Shown piece after piece: positions 1 through 8,289 of a stretch of 64,000 nt of DNA. The translations under genes were made by a program, and so were the position numbers. This DNA comes from Verrucomicrobiota bacterium (GTDB taxonomy: Bacteria > Chlamydiota > Chlamydiia > Chlamydiales > Rhabdochlamydiaceae): the NCBI GenBank assembly GCA_018240015.1, contig JAFEGJ010000001.1:54250-118249 (forward strand), read 5' to 3'. The notes beneath the pieces were generated by a model, which saw only the letters and a list, made by a program, of their open reading frames with translations, ran no database searches and was not told the DNA's origin. Position 1 is the stretch's first letter; every line of letters starts with the position of its first letter.

Positions 1-22
1 AGTTCGAGCCTCATCGCCCGCT
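1..22 (+). tRNA. 3' end of a tRNA, probably tRNA-Gly (cut by window start)
   Basis: The first 22 bases carry a T-arm (TTCGAGC loop, CTCA 3' stem) followed by acceptor strand CGCCCGC and discriminator T. CCA is not encoded. A T discriminator with this acceptor strand fits bacterial tRNA-Gly with a GCGGGCG 5' strand. The anticodon lies outside the window, so the identity is inference. The same 22 bases recur at 232-253. Confidence 0.55.
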
Positions 23-87
23 TAAACAAATTGTTGTGCATTACGTTGCCAACAAGGTAAGCCGAGCGACATTTTAGCAAGGTATGA

Positions 88-197
88 CGCAGCGCAAGGG
101 TCTGATATGCAAGCCGTGCAACGTAGGCCATAGCCTCAGAGCTATGGACGAGGAGCAGGGCGAAGCAGATCAGGGCCTTCCGCAAGTCAGACCTGCG
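88..197. other. Structured spacer with long-range stem and internal hairpin
   Basis: CGCA plus GGTCTGA (93-96, 99-105) can pair with TCAGACC plus TGCG (187-197), giving an 11-bp stem with a two-base bulge. Inside it CCATAGC (128-134) pairs with GCTATGG (141-147) around a six-base loop. This could be a small structured RNA or the remains of a mobile element lying between two copies of a tRNA 3' end. No known RNA family was recognised. Confidence 0.3.
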
Positions 198-223
198 AAA
201 AGGGAGGGAGGTTTACCTATTAA

Positions 224-253
224 GGGTCGTGAGTTCGAGCCTCATCGCCCGCT
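224..253 (+). pseudogene. Truncated second copy of the tRNA 3' end
   Basis: Bases 232-253 repeat bases 1-22 exactly. The similarity to a tRNA-Gly variable region and T-arm begins at the GGGTCGTGAG around 224. No matching 5' acceptor strand (GCGGGCG-like) and no convincing anticodon stem lie in the 75 bases upstream, so this is a tRNA fragment rather than a gene. The spacing of the two copies is 231 bp, as seen when something integrates at, or is duplicated from, a tRNA 3' end. Confidence 0.5.
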
Positions 254-271
254 ATTAATTTTTAGGAAATT

Positions 272-1609
272 ATGGAAGAAAAGTCCTCTGCTCCTGTGGA
301 AACCCCGCCTCAAGAATTTCAAGGTTCGGAAGTTAAAGTTGTCGTTCATCGCAAACCCAGCTGCCGTATCGAACTCGAAGTAGACACCTCTGCCTCGATG
401 GCAAAAGAAGCTCGCCAAAAAGCGACTAAGCTCGTCAGTAAGGAAGTCTCTCTGCCTGGTTTCCGCAAAGGAAAGGCCCCCGACAACCTTGTCGAAAAAA
501 ATTACTCCACGCAAATCGATCAAGAATGGCAAAAGTGCCTCGCGGATCTCGCCTTCCGAGAAAGTTTAAAAGTCACACAGCTCCCTGTCCTTAATAATGA
601 CCCCAAGGTCTCCTTTAATACAAAAAACATCTCTCTAGACGGCGCGAAAGTTATTTTGTTCTTCGAGACCGAGCCGCAGATTCCTGTGATCGATCCCAAG
701 GAAGTTCAGCTTAAAGCAGCCCCCCGCCCAGCCGTTAACGAAGAAAAAATCGAAGAGACAGTTCGCCAACTCCGCTTTTTCTTCGCGAGTTGGAAAGACA
801 TCTCCGATCGCCCCATTCAAATGGGCGATATCGTCGTCCTCGATGTCGATGTCATTGAAAATGATCCTCCCACATCTCTTTTTTCCGGCGTTCGTTTTGA
901 AGTCAGCGACAAGTCGATGGCAAAGTGGATGATGGATCTCGTTCTTGGCAAAAACAAAGGCGATGTCTTAGAAGGAGTCAGCACTCCGGATGCCGACGCC
1001 TCCCAAGAAGACAAAGAGAAGCTAAAGCCCAAAAAAGTGCGCGTGAAAATCCACTCCATCAGCGAAGCCACGCTGCCTCCTTTTGATGAAAATTTTGCAC
1101 GCCTCGTCGGTGCCGGATCGGTAGAAGAGGTGAAAACAAATGTCGAGCGCATCCTAAATGAAAAAGCAGATGCCCATGTGAAAGAACAGATGCGCAGTCA
1201 AGTAAGCGATGTCCTTTTAACAAAATATCCATTTGAACTGCCCTGGAGCCTCGTCGATCGCGAGACGAGATTCCGCATGACAGAGCTTCTCAAAGACCCA
1301 GAGTTCCAAACCAATTGGAACAACATGACGAATGAAGCACGTAAACGAACCGTCGGGTCTGTTGCTGAGCAATCAGAAAAAGCCGTCCGCATGTTCTATC
1401 TCTGCCGCAAAATCACAACCGATGCGCAGATCAAGATTAGCCCCAAGGACCTTCCCAAAATTTCTGACACTCCTCTCGATCTCCTTTTAGGTAACCGTAG
1501 AGAAATGGATCCGCAAGGAAATAGTGAAGTCCATCAAGCAGAAGCCTACTCGCGTATGCTGCTCGAAAAAGCCGAAGACTATATTATTGCGCATGCAACA
1601 GTTGCTTAA
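272..1609 (+). CDS. tig: Trigger factor, ribosome-associated chaperone
   Basis: Trigger factor binds at the ribosome exit tunnel and shields nascent chains. The N-terminal domain carries the ribosome-docking signature GFRKGKAP near residue 67, followed by a FKBP-like prolyl isomerase region (about 150-250) and a long helical C-terminal chaperone domain. The 445-residue length is normal for the family. The ATG is preceded by a weak TTTAGGAAAT. Placement directly before clpP and clpX matches chlamydial order (CT707-CT705), and linkage of folding to Clp proteolysis is common in bacteria. Nothing unusual in the coding region. Confidence 0.95.
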   Translation: MEEKSSAPVETPPQEFQGSEVKVVVHRKPSCRIELEVDTSASMAKEARQKATKLVSKEVSLPGFRKGKAPDNLVEKNYSTQIDQEWQKCLADLAFRESLKVTQLPVLNNDPKVSFNTKNISLDGAKVILFFETEPQIPVIDPKEVQLKAAPRPAVNEEKIEETVRQLRFFFASWKDISDRPIQMGDIVVLDVDVIENDPPTSLFSGVRFEVSDKSMAKWMMDLVLGKNKGDVLEGVSTPDADASQEDKEKLKPKKVRVKIHSISEATLPPFDENFARLVGAGSVEEVKTNVERILNEKADAHVKEQMRSQVSDVLLTKYPFELPWSLVDRETRFRMTELLKDPEFQTNWNNMTNEARKRTVGSVAEQSEKAVRMFYLCRKITTDAQIKISPKDLPKISDTPLDLLLGNRREMDPQGNSEVHQAEAYSRMLLEKAEDYIIAHATVA

Positions 1610-1655
1610 TATAACTACATTTGGCACTCTCCGTTTAGAATAAGGAGTTTAATAC

Positions 1656-2273
1656 ATGTACCAAGTACCCTACGTCATCGAAGATACCGGCCGTGGCGAA
1701 CGCGCCATGGATATTTATTCTCGTTTGCTCAAAGATCGCATCGTTTTCATCGGCACTGAAATCAATGATGCTGTCGCCAACACCGTCATCGCTCAGCTGC
1801 TTTTTTTACGCGCTGAAGATCCCAAAAAAGACATAAGCGTTTACATCAACTCACCCGGTGGTTACATCACGTCGGGACTCGCGATCTATGACACGCTCAA
1901 GTTCATGGGATTCGATATCAATACCTATTGCCTGGGTCAAGCCGCTTCCATGGGAGCACTCCTTCTTGCTGCCGGCACGAAAGGCAAACGATTTGCACTC
2001 CCCAACAGCCGTATCATGATCCATCAACCCTCGGGCGCTGTCGGCGGAACCTCCGCTGATATCGAGCTGCAAGCCGACGAGATCCTTGCCATGAAAAAAA
2101 TCTGCGCTCAGATCATGAGTGACGAAACAGGGCAACCCATCGAAAAAATCAATCAAGACTCTGATCGAGACTATTTCATGAGCCCAGCGGAAGCTTTGGA
2201 ATATGGTCTCATCGATAAAATCGCCAATGCCCCCCAAAAAGTACCCCCAACCCCCGCACTCGCTGGAGTATAA
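1656..2273 (+). CDS. clpP: ATP-dependent Clp protease proteolytic subunit ClpP
   Basis: Serine peptidase that forms the tetradecameric barrel of the ClpXP/ClpCP proteases in the cytoplasm. The triad is visible as Ser98 (GQAASMGA), His123 (MIHQP) and Asp172 (SDRDYF). The 205-residue length is typical. A good AAGGAG ribosome site lies about 10 bases before the ATG. The TAA stop overlaps the clpX ATG (TAATG), so the two are translationally coupled. A second, divergent ClpP is encoded at 35051-35662; chlamydiae are known to carry two ClpP paralogs that combine into one heteromeric complex. Confidence 0.96.
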   Translation: MYQVPYVIEDTGRGERAMDIYSRLLKDRIVFIGTEINDAVANTVIAQLLFLRAEDPKKDISVYINSPGGYITSGLAIYDTLKFMGFDINTYCLGQAASMGALLLAAGTKGKRFALPNSRIMIHQPSGAVGGTSADIELQADEILAMKKICAQIMSDETGQPIEKINQDSDRDYFMSPAEALEYGLIDKIANAPQKVPPTPALAGV

Positions 2274-3487
2274 TGACGAAACCCAATGAACAGGCAGTGT
2301 GTTCTTTTTGCGGCCGGCCGGAAGACGCCGTCGAAAAGCTCATTTCAGGGCCACAAGCCTTTATTTGTGATCGCTGCACACGCCTGTGCATGGATATCAT
2401 CGAGAAAAAACCTGTCCACCACGAACTCAAGCTCCTCAAGCCCGCAGAAATCAAACTGCGACTTGATGAGTATGTGATCGGACAAGAAAAAGCCAAAAAG
2501 ACGATATCGGTCGCGGTTTACAACCACTACAAGCGCATTAGATCGCTTCAAAAAGACAAGACCATCGAATACAGCAAGTCCAACGTGCTCTTACTCGGCC
2601 CCACAGGTTCCGGTAAAACTCTCATCGCCCGCACACTAGCCCAGCTTCTCGATGTGCCGTTTGCCATCGCCGACGCCACCACGCTCACGGAAGCCGGCTA
2701 CGTCGGAGAAGACGTCGAAAACATCATCTTGCGTCTCGTTCAAGCAGCCGACTATGACGTCACCCGCGCTGAAATGGGCATCATCTACGTCGATGAGATC
2801 GACAAGATCCGCAAAACGACCGGCAACGTCTCCATTACCCGCGACGTCTCCGGTGAAGGCGTGCAGCAAGCCCTGCTCAAAATCGTCGAAGGCACCATCG
2901 CCAACGTTCCTCCTAAAGGAGGCCGCAAGCATCCCAACCAAGAGTATATTAAGGTGAACACCGAGAATATTCTCTTCATCGTCGGAGGAGCCTTTGTCCA
3001 CCTCGATAAAATCGTTGCCAAGCGTCTCGGCAAAAGCACCATCGGTTTCGACGCCGGAGAAAAGCGCGTCTTCGATCCCCACGAGACCAATTATCTTCTC
3101 TCCAAAGTTGAGCCAGAAGATCTGATTTCATTCGGGATGATTCCGGAATTTGTCGGCCGCTTCAACAGCATCGCCAATTGCAACGAGCTCACGATCGACG
3201 ACATGGTCGACATCCTCGTCAAACCCAAAAACGCCATCATCAAACAGTACAAACATCTCTTTGCTGAAGAAGGCGTCGATCTAGAGTTCACCGATGAAGC
3301 TCTACGTGCCATGGCAGAACGCGCTAAATCTTCTGGCACCGGCGCTAGAGCTCTGCGCATGATCGTCGAGAATATGCTTCTCAATTTGATGTTCGAGGTG
3401 CCTTCCGATCCGACCATTAAGAAAGTGGTCGTCGGCAAAGAAAGCGTCATCGACAACGTTCCACCGATTATTAAGCGCTCGGCTTAA
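2273..3487 (+). CDS. clpX: ClpX, AAA+ unfoldase of the ClpXP protease
   Basis: ClpX recognises substrates and threads them into ClpP. The N-terminal zinc-binding domain has Cys10, Cys13, Cys32 and Cys35. The AAA+ module shows Walker A GPTGSGKT (about 112), the pore loop GYVGEDVEN, Walker [10 protein letters not shown] and the ClpP-docking IGF motif (KSTIGF). The 404-residue length is slightly short but complete. It starts within the clpP stop codon. The last 17 bases overlap the convergent antitoxin-like gene on the minus strand. Confidence 0.96.
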   Translation: MTKPNEQAVCSFCGRPEDAVEKLISGPQAFICDRCTRLCMDIIEKKPVHHELKLLKPAEIKLRLDEYVIGQEKAKKTISVAVYNHYKRIRSLQKDKTIEYSKSNVLLLGPTGSGKTLIARTLAQLLDVPFAIADATTLTEAGYVGEDVENIILRLVQAADYDVTRAEMGIIYVDEIDKIRKTTGNVSITRDVSGEGVQQALLKIVEGTIANVPPKGGRKHPNQEYIKVNTENILFIVGGAFVHLDKIVAKRLGKSTIGFDAGEKRVFDPHETNYLLSKVEPEDLISFGMIPEFVGRFNSIANCNELTIDDMVDILVKPKNAIIKQYKHLFAEEGVDLEFTDEALRAMAERAKSSGTGARALRMIVENMLLNLMFEVPSDPTIKKVVVGKESVIDNVPPIIKRSA

Positions 3488-3659
3488 AACACTTAGAATT
3501 AGCTTCAACAACATTTCGAAATGCTTTCAGCAAAAGCGCCTGAGATTCGTAGCTCTCATCCATAGCTTCTCTAAAAGCTGAATTCAAATAAGCCGCTGCT
3601 TCAACAGGATCCTTGAACGCTTCGATAAGTTCTTTGTGATAATCCTTGCTACGAGACAT
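3471..3659 (-). CDS. Addiction-module antitoxin-like protein, shortened
   Basis: The 62-residue product opens with [18 protein letters not shown] and [10 protein letters not shown], then [12 protein letters not shown]. This resembles the N-terminal part of the HigA-like 'probable addiction module antidote' family, whose members are usually about 100 residues with a C-terminal helix-turn-helix. Here the reading frame stops before that helix-turn-helix would begin, so it is either truncated or a minimal form. It lies 4 bases downstream of the HicB-like gene and overlaps the clpX 3' end by 17 bases, tail to tail. No toxin gene adjoins it. Family call moderate, function uncertain. Confidence 0.6.
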   Translation of the reverse strand: MSRSKDYHKELIEAFKDPVEAAAYLNSAFREAMDESYESQALLLKAFRNVVEANSKCFKPSA

Positions 3660-3663
3660 TTTT

Positions 3664-3945
3664 CTACCGTTTTTGTCTTAAACGACGATAGCGCATAAAG
3701 AAGGCAAATGCAACTTTGGGATCGAGAACCACTTCGACAATGTTTCTAGACTTTCTGATGAATTCATTTGGCAACTCCGCCACATCTTTAGAATCTTCTG
3801 GCTCTTGAACATAAAGAGCCAAAGCCTCTTTCATATTGGTCAAAAGCTGCTTCATATTATCACCTTGAGTAAAGCAGCCTATTAGCTCAATGCATTGTGC
3901 AGAAAATCCGTCTTTTTCTTTTCGTATTCTGAAATGGTATTTCAT
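3664..3945 (-). CDS. HicB-family antitoxin-like protein
   Basis: The 93-residue product starts MKYHFRIRKEKDGFSAQCIE and continues LIGCFTQGDNMKQLLTNMKEALALYVQEP. This is the HicB pseudo-RNase H fold pattern (beta strands, GC.TQGD turn, amphipathic helix ending in E-P). HicB normally neutralises the mRNA interferase HicA, but no HicA-sized partner is present on either side. The downstream neighbour is the antitoxin-like gene 3471-3659, so this looks like an antitoxin pair or a decayed locus. The C-terminus is basic (MRYRRLRQKR), possibly nucleic-acid binding. Confidence 0.7.
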   Translation of the reverse strand: MKYHFRIRKEKDGFSAQCIELIGCFTQGDNMKQLLTNMKEALALYVQEPEDSKDVAELPNEFIRKSRNIVEVVLDPKVAFAFFMRYRRLRQKR

Positions 3946-4005
3946 GAAAATTTTTTACCAAAAAAATTTCCTAATGTCAAAGCTCTTTTATCCTAATTTC
4001 TCTAA

Positions 4006-4443
4006 CTATGACTTCATCCACTTCGATCGCGGAGGTTGATGTAGATGTTTTTTGCCCTCATGATGAGGGGTAGACGGCGTCTCACCTATATGTATCGCAA
4101 TATTTTTCACCACACGGAGCAGGTGCTGCTCGGTCTCGTGCGCTAGGTCCCATTTTTCCTTCGGAAAAGGCTTGGGATTATCGAAAAGTGCGAGGAGCTC
4201 TTCTTCTTGCATCCCGCTAGCCGAAACAAATCGCTCCCCTAAAAGCGTCATTCTTTTTCCGATGAGAGCCATTTTTTCGATGATGTGGGGCTCCTTACCG
4301 TGTCTTTCCAAGCTATCGATAAGGTGCTCAAAAGCTTTTAATGCCTCTTCCAATAAAAAAGATGAGAGGTCCAAATTCTGTAAAATTTGGGTACACTTTT
4401 CGAGCTCTGTCTCGAGAGTTGTCATAATATTGGTGTTTAACAT
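4006..4443 (-). CDS. Hypothetical helical protein divergent from the T3SS locus
   Basis: I do not recognise this protein. It is about 145 residues from ATG 4443 (preceded by an AAGG seven bases upstream) or 139 from ATG 4425. A longer reading frame reaching 4632 would run antisense to the neighbouring chaperone gene and is not believed. The product is mostly amphipathic helix with many Leu and Glu, contains LLGERFVSASGMQEEELLALF, and ends in a His/Lys/Pro-rich basic tail. It is divergent from the CT663-type chaperone, so a role linked to secretion is possible but only inferred from position. Confidence 0.5.
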   Translation of the reverse strand: MLNTNIMTTLETELEKCTQILQNLDLSSFLLEEALKAFEHLIDSLERHGKEPHIIEKMALIGKRMTLLGERFVSASGMQEEELLALFDNPKPFPKEKWDLAHETEQHLLRVVKNIAIHIGETPSTPHHEGKKHLHQPPRSKWMKS

Positions 4444-4533
4444 TAACAAAACCTTAAAACAAGAAAAAACAAAAATAAATATGACAAAAAAGTCCGCTTG
4501 CAATTTTATCGGTTCAGCCATAAGTTTAAGGGC

Positions 4534-4923
4534 ATGTTGGACCGATATCTCAAGCAGCTCATCGAAGAACTCAAACTCCCTTCGCCGCCCCAGGATGAAC
4601 AAAAAAAATATCATCTGGCGATTGGCGACCAAAAAATCGCTCTGAAGAATTTAGACCCTGGGGTCTATTTCTTCTCAGAAATCAGCCCTGTTCCCCCTCA
4701 AAGGAAAGAGGACTTATGCATGCTTCTCATGCGAGCCAATTTCTTAGGACAAGGGACGGGAGGAGCGGTGATTGGCATGTCGGAAGACGAAAGCCTCTTG
4801 ACACTGTCTCTAGCGATCCCGTATGAGATGAATTATAAGACCTTCCATGAATCTCTCGAAGATTTTGCGAACTTCGTCGATTACTGGAAGAAAGAGGTCT
4901 CTAAATTTAAGCACGCAGTATAG
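4534..4923 (+). CDS. CesT-type T3SS chaperone, CT663/Scc4-like
   Basis: First gene of the T3SS block. The product from ATG 4534 is 129 residues, acidic to neutral, beginning MLDRYLKQLIEEL and showing the alternating helix and strand pattern of class I secretion chaperones (...VYFFSEISPVP..., ...LCMLLMRANFLGQ..., GMSEDESLLTLSL). In C. trachomatis the gene preceding cdsD is CT663 (Scc4), a chaperone that also binds RNA polymerase; the assignment here rests on size, fold pattern and position. An upstream in-frame ATG at 4498 is possible but AAGGG before 4534 favours the shorter form. It ends 2 bases before cdsD. Confidence 0.7.
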   Translation: MLDRYLKQLIEELKLPSPPQDEQKKYHLAIGDQKIALKNLDPGVYFFSEISPVPPQRKEDLCMLLMRANFLGQGTGGAVIGMSEDESLLTLSLAIPYEMNYKTFHESLEDFANFVDYWKKEVSKFKHAV

Positions 4924-4925
4924 GA

Positions 4926-6587
4926 ATGTCTGGATATCTCATAGCCGAAGAAGGCCCCGTTTCTGGTCTCGTTGTCCGTTTTGAGGAGGGCGAAGAGTGG
5001 ACATTGGGGCGAGATCCTGAAGAGGTCGATGTTGTCCTAGAAGACCCGATGGTCTCTCGGCGGCATGCGATTTGCCGTAAAGCTCCTGAAGGCTATCTTC
5101 TTGAAAACCTCAGCTCTGTTAATCCCGCGACACAAAATGGTAAAATCATCGCCGAACCCGTTCTTTTGCATGAGGGCGATATTATTCAAATCGGCAATAC
5201 GTTCTTCCGCTTTACGGAAATCGAGCCCAGGGAAGAGATCCCGATCGAAGTATTAGAAGCCCCATCGCTGGCCATTTCTTCAATGCCCACAGGTAGATGG
5301 ATGCTCAAAGTCATGGCAGGACCCAACGCCGGGGCCGAGTTCACCATGCAAAAAGGGGTCACCTACACGATCGGAAAGGATCCGACCAGCTGTGACATCC
5401 TTTTTCAAGATGTGAGCGTCTCTCGCCAGCATTCCCGGATCATCGTCGATGACCATGACCATATCTTTATCGAAGATCTAGGTAGCCGTAATGGCACTGT
5501 CGTCAATGGAGAGATCATCACCGAAAGAAAAGAGCTCCACTCTCAGGACTCCGTATCCCTGGGAACGACTTCTTTTGTGATGATCGACAGAGAAAAAGAG
5601 CACGTCACAGTCATCTCTGCCCCTGTGGTAAAGCATAAAGAAGCCGAAGCGGCAGCCACTCCCAGAGACTGGAAGGAAATGACAATATCGAAGCGGCACC
5701 TCATCGTCGCTCTCGTTTTGGCTCTCATCGTCGTCGCCTCTTTCGTTGCGATGACATCGCTCTTCGAGGTGCAGCCTGTCGTCGCAGCAGAGAAAAAAGA
5801 AGGCGCCCGCATTGAAGACATCGTGAAAAAATATCCTGACATCCAATTTTCCTACAACGAAGGCTCCGGAAAACTTTTCATCATCGGCCACGTGCTGACG
5901 GCCGTCGAAAAGCAAGAGCTGATGTACCAAATCCATGGCCTTTCCTTTTTGACAAATATTGAAGACAACGTGGTGATCGACGAGTATGTCTGGCAAAACA
6001 TGAACGCCCTTCTCATGACCAACTCCGATTGGTTGGGGGTTTCCATATCTTCAACTGCCCCGGGAAAATTCGTCATCCGCGGCTACCTACAAACCTTAGA
6101 ACAAGCCCAAGCCCTCTCCGACTATCTCAACATCAACTTCCCCTATCTCGATAGACTCGACAATCAAGTCGTCGTCGAGAGCAATTTGATGACCCAAGTC
6201 GAGAGTGAACTCCTCGAAAAGGGCTTTAATAATGTGACTTATCAACTGACCAATGGCGAACTTGTCTTATCGGGACGGGTCGACGGGGCTGATTCTCCGA
6301 AATTTGACGGTCTCGTGAAAGGGTTTAAAGCGCTCCAAGGCATCCGCGCCGTGAAAAACTTTGTCATCTATACCACTGAAGACAGCTCTCTTGTCGACCT
6401 TTCGAGCAAATATAAGGTGATGGGCTTTTCCAAAAGAGACGGGGAAAGCCACTATGTTGTGATCAATGGGAAAATCCTGACACTCGGCGATACTCTCGAT
6501 GGGATGACCCTCGTGAATATCGAGACAAATATGGTGCTTCTCGAAAAAGATGGATTAAAATTTAAGATTAACTACAATCTGCAATAA
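4926..6587 (+). CDS. sctD: T3SS inner-membrane ring protein CdsD (SctD) with two FHA domains
   Basis: The 553-residue product has a cytoplasmic N-terminus with two forkhead-associated domains (about 1-100 and 120-225; the second has IGKDPTSCDI, SVSRQHSRI and GSRNGT). One membrane segment (about 259-280, LIVALVLALIVVASFVAM) and a periplasmic part with ring-building (BON-like) repeats follow. This architecture is the chlamydial CdsD (CT664), larger than the usual SctD because of the extra FHA domain. FHA domains bind phosphothreonine, which fits the Ser/Thr kinase Pkn5 encoded at the end of the block. Position between the chaperone and cdsE supports the call. Confidence 0.9.
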   Translation: MSGYLIAEEGPVSGLVVRFEEGEEWTLGRDPEEVDVVLEDPMVSRRHAICRKAPEGYLLENLSSVNPATQNGKIIAEPVLLHEGDIIQIGNTFFRFTEIEPREEIPIEVLEAPSLAISSMPTGRWMLKVMAGPNAGAEFTMQKGVTYTIGKDPTSCDILFQDVSVSRQHSRIIVDDHDHIFIEDLGSRNGTVVNGEIITERKELHSQDSVSLGTTSFVMIDREKEHVTVISAPVVKHKEAEAAATPRDWKEMTISKRHLIVALVLALIVVASFVAMTSLFEVQPVVAAEKKEGARIEDIVKKYPDIQFSYNEGSGKLFIIGHVLTAVEKQELMYQIHGLSFLTNIEDNVVIDEYVWQNMNALLMTNSDWLGVSISSTAPGKFVIRGYLQTLEQAQALSDYLNINFPYLDRLDNQVVVESNLMTQVESELLEKGFNNVTYQLTNGELVLSGRVDGADSPKFDGLVKGFKALQGIRAVKNFVIYTTEDSSLVDLSSKYKVMGFSKRDGESHYVVINGKILTLGDTLDGMTLVNIETNMVLLEKDGLKFKINYNLQ

Positions 6588-6604
6588 ACGCAGGAGATAC
6601 CTCT

Positions 6605-6841
6605 ATGTACGGATTAGAAAAAAAACCAACGGCACTTTTAGAGTTCGATTTAGAAAAGGATCTGAAGAAAGATCCCAGTAAGCTCACCGAGCTCCAAAGA
6701 AAAGTCGAAGGACGCATTCAAGAAATCAAAGGCGAGCTTCGCGAAGGATCGAAGGGGCCGGATTTAGACAAGTTAGGGACCCTGCTCCATGCCTATACGG
6801 CTTTGCAGAGAGTACTCGGAAGAATTTCTAACAAAAAATAG
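6605..6841 (+). CDS. CdsE-like needle chaperone (SctE/CT665 position)
   Basis: A 78-residue, highly charged helical product (MYGLEKKPTALLEFDLEKDL, then repeated K/E/L heptads). By size, charge and position between cdsD and the needle gene it corresponds to CT665/CdsE. From memory, CdsE works with CdsG as co-chaperone of the needle subunit CdsF, keeping it from polymerising in the cytoplasm. It sits 17 bases after cdsD with GCAGGAG before the ATG and 9 bases before the needle gene. No domain can be seen beyond the helix pattern. Confidence 0.75.
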   Translation: MYGLEKKPTALLEFDLEKDLKKDPSKLTELQRKVEGRIQEIKGELREGSKGPDLDKLGTLLHAYTALQRVLGRISNKK

Positions 6842-6850
6842 GAGAAGAAA

Positions 6851-7099
6851 ATGGCGCTCACACAATGGTGTACTCTCTCGTTTGGAGACCTCATTGACCA
6901 ATACAAACGGATTCAGAGCCAGCTCGTCTCGCAAGTGAAGGCGCTCGCCAGCCGCATGTCAGTGGCAACCCCGGGCCGTTTTCTCTTGCTGCAATTCCAG
7001 ATGAGCCAGGTGACTCAGATAGGTGACTCGATCTCGAACCTCATCTCGCAGGTCCAGTCGATGATCAACAACTCGGTACGTAACCAAAAATCTTCATAA
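6851..7099 (+). CDS. sctF: T3SS needle subunit CdsF (SctF)
   Basis: The 82-residue helical product has the size and helix-turn-helix layout of needle filament proteins: N-terminal helix with FGDLIDQYKRIQSQLVSQV, a break around MSVATPGRF, then a C-terminal helix FQMSQVTQIGDSISNLISQV. Needle subunits polymerise outside the cell to form the injectisome conduit. The position (third after cdsD) equals CT666 in Chlamydia. AGGAG lies directly upstream of the ATG, consistent with high expression. One cysteine (Cys7) is near the N-terminus; chlamydial CdsF is reported to be cysteine-rich, which is not the case here. Confidence 0.85.
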   Translation: MALTQWCTLSFGDLIDQYKRIQSQLVSQVKALASRMSVATPGRFLLLQFQMSQVTQIGDSISNLISQVQSMINNSVRNQKSS

Positions 7100-7116
7100 C
7101 GTAGGAAAAAACAGGT

Positions 7117-7566
7117 ATGGCACAACTTCAAAAATACCAAGACGACTTCTTCCTCTTCCTCGAGGGGGGATATATTGCAGCGCATCAAGCCGACGAAGAT
7201 GCCGCGATGAAGCTTTTCAGAGCAGCCCAGACACTTAAACCAGACAATTTTCTGGTCAAAATTGGCTTCGGCTATGTCCATTTACTCAAATTGGAGCTCA
7301 AACAAGCCAATCAATATTTCGAAGATGTGCTCAAAAAAGAGCCTAACAACGAAATGGCAAGAGCCCTCTTAGGACTTAGCACAGCACTGACTATTAAAGA
7401 GGCAGAAAAAGGAGAAAAACTTCTCCAAGAAGCGCTCAAGAGAACCGAGGATAACACCGTTAAGAGCATGGCAAATACAGCGCTGGATTTCATCGCCAAA
7501 TTTGTCAAAAAAGCGCCCACTCCGGTGCAAGCTCAAGCTCCTGCGAAGAAGAAAGGCAAGAAATGA
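7117..7566 (+). CDS. TPR-containing needle chaperone CdsG (SctG)
   Basis: The 149-residue product is built of tetratricopeptide-type helical pairs (AAHQADEDAAMKLFRAAQTL, KLELKQANQYFEDVLKKEP, NEMARALLGLSTAL), then an Ala/Lys/Pro-rich tail. It matches CT667/CdsG, the second co-chaperone of the needle subunit, by position and fold (compare YscG and PscG elsewhere). It is 17 bases after the needle gene and overlaps the next gene by 4 bases (ATGA), so translation is likely coupled. Confidence 0.8.
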   Translation: MAQLQKYQDDFFLFLEGGYIAAHQADEDAAMKLFRAAQTLKPDNFLVKIGFGYVHLLKLELKQANQYFEDVLKKEPNNEMARALLGLSTALTIKEAEKGEKLLQEALKRTEDNTVKSMANTALDFIAKFVKKAPTPVQAQAPAKKKGKK

Positions 7567-8213
7567 CCCCTTCGAAACCCGATGATGTAACGCGGCTGGA
7601 TCCGACCAAAAGAATTGGTGACGACCAAAAAGCAGGGGGAGCGCCTGAAGCACCCCCCGGCCAGTCTTTTGAGTCTTACATGGAACAGGCCGCTGGAGCT
7701 GGAAAGCCCGGTGGCACGTCGGGAATATCTCCGTTTGAACTGCCCAAAACGGGGGCGCCGCTAGCTACCACTCCCACCTTCGACACGCTTCTGGGCCAAG
7801 TCAAAGCGGCCCACACCATGCTGGGAGATATGAATACCCAGCTCCAAACCCCTAACCTTAAGCTCAAACAATCTTCCCGCTACCTTCTGCGCAATAAGCT
7901 CGGCGATGCCAATAAAAACCTCAAGGCGGCTAACGCTAAACTCGGTGTAGAACTTCCTGAGACCCCTCCGTCAACCTCCGGCGGCGGAATCCTCGGCAAA
8001 TTCCTCAATTATATCTCGGAAGGGCAATCGAATCTCATGGCGGCACAAAACCACCTCATGGAGATGAAAGAGAAAGGCGACAGCTTAAACCCCGGCGACT
8101 TTCTGGCCATTCAGCTGAAACTCGCCCATGCCCAACAAAACATCGAATATGCTTCGATCATGCTAGGCAAAGCCGTTGACGACATGAAGACCCTCTTCAA
8201 CGTCCAAATTTAA
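7563..8213 (+). CDS. CT668-like T3SS-locus protein of unknown function
   Basis: The 216-residue product has a low-complexity Pro/Gly-rich N-terminal third (about 1-65) followed by a long helical region (HTMLGDMNTQLQTPNLKLKQ..., LNYISEGQSNLMAAQNHLME..., ALAQ-rich). The hydrophilic disordered N-terminus and helical body suggest a secreted or inner-rod type protein. In Chlamydia CT668 occupies this place without an agreed role. It starts inside the stop of cdsG. Function is not claimed. Confidence 0.6.
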   Translation: MTPSKPDDVTRLDPTKRIGDDQKAGGAPEAPPGQSFESYMEQAAGAGKPGGTSGISPFELPKTGAPLATTPTFDTLLGQVKAAHTMLGDMNTQLQTPNLKLKQSSRYLLRNKLGDANKNLKAANAKLGVELPETPPSTSGGGILGKFLNYISEGQSNLMAAQNHLMEMKEKGDSLNPGDFLAIQLKLAHAQQNIEYASIMLGKAVDDMKTLFNVQI

Positions 8214-8289
8214 GATTTTTAAAATTAGGGGAATTTTTTTGTACCTATGACACCCCAAAGTTCCCTCCCAACTTAAAACAACCCATTTT

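Noticed and set aside
88-253. Group I intron in a tRNA
   Set aside because: No recognisable intron core motifs, and the exact 22-bp direct repeat of the tRNA end is not expected for an intron.
84-383. Open frame across the tRNA fragment region and tig start
   Set aside because: It runs through the tRNA copy and the tig start in another frame; composition is not protein-like.
4444-4632. N-terminal extension of the minus-strand hypothetical protein
   Set aside because: It would be antisense to the chaperone gene and is unlike the remainder of the protein.
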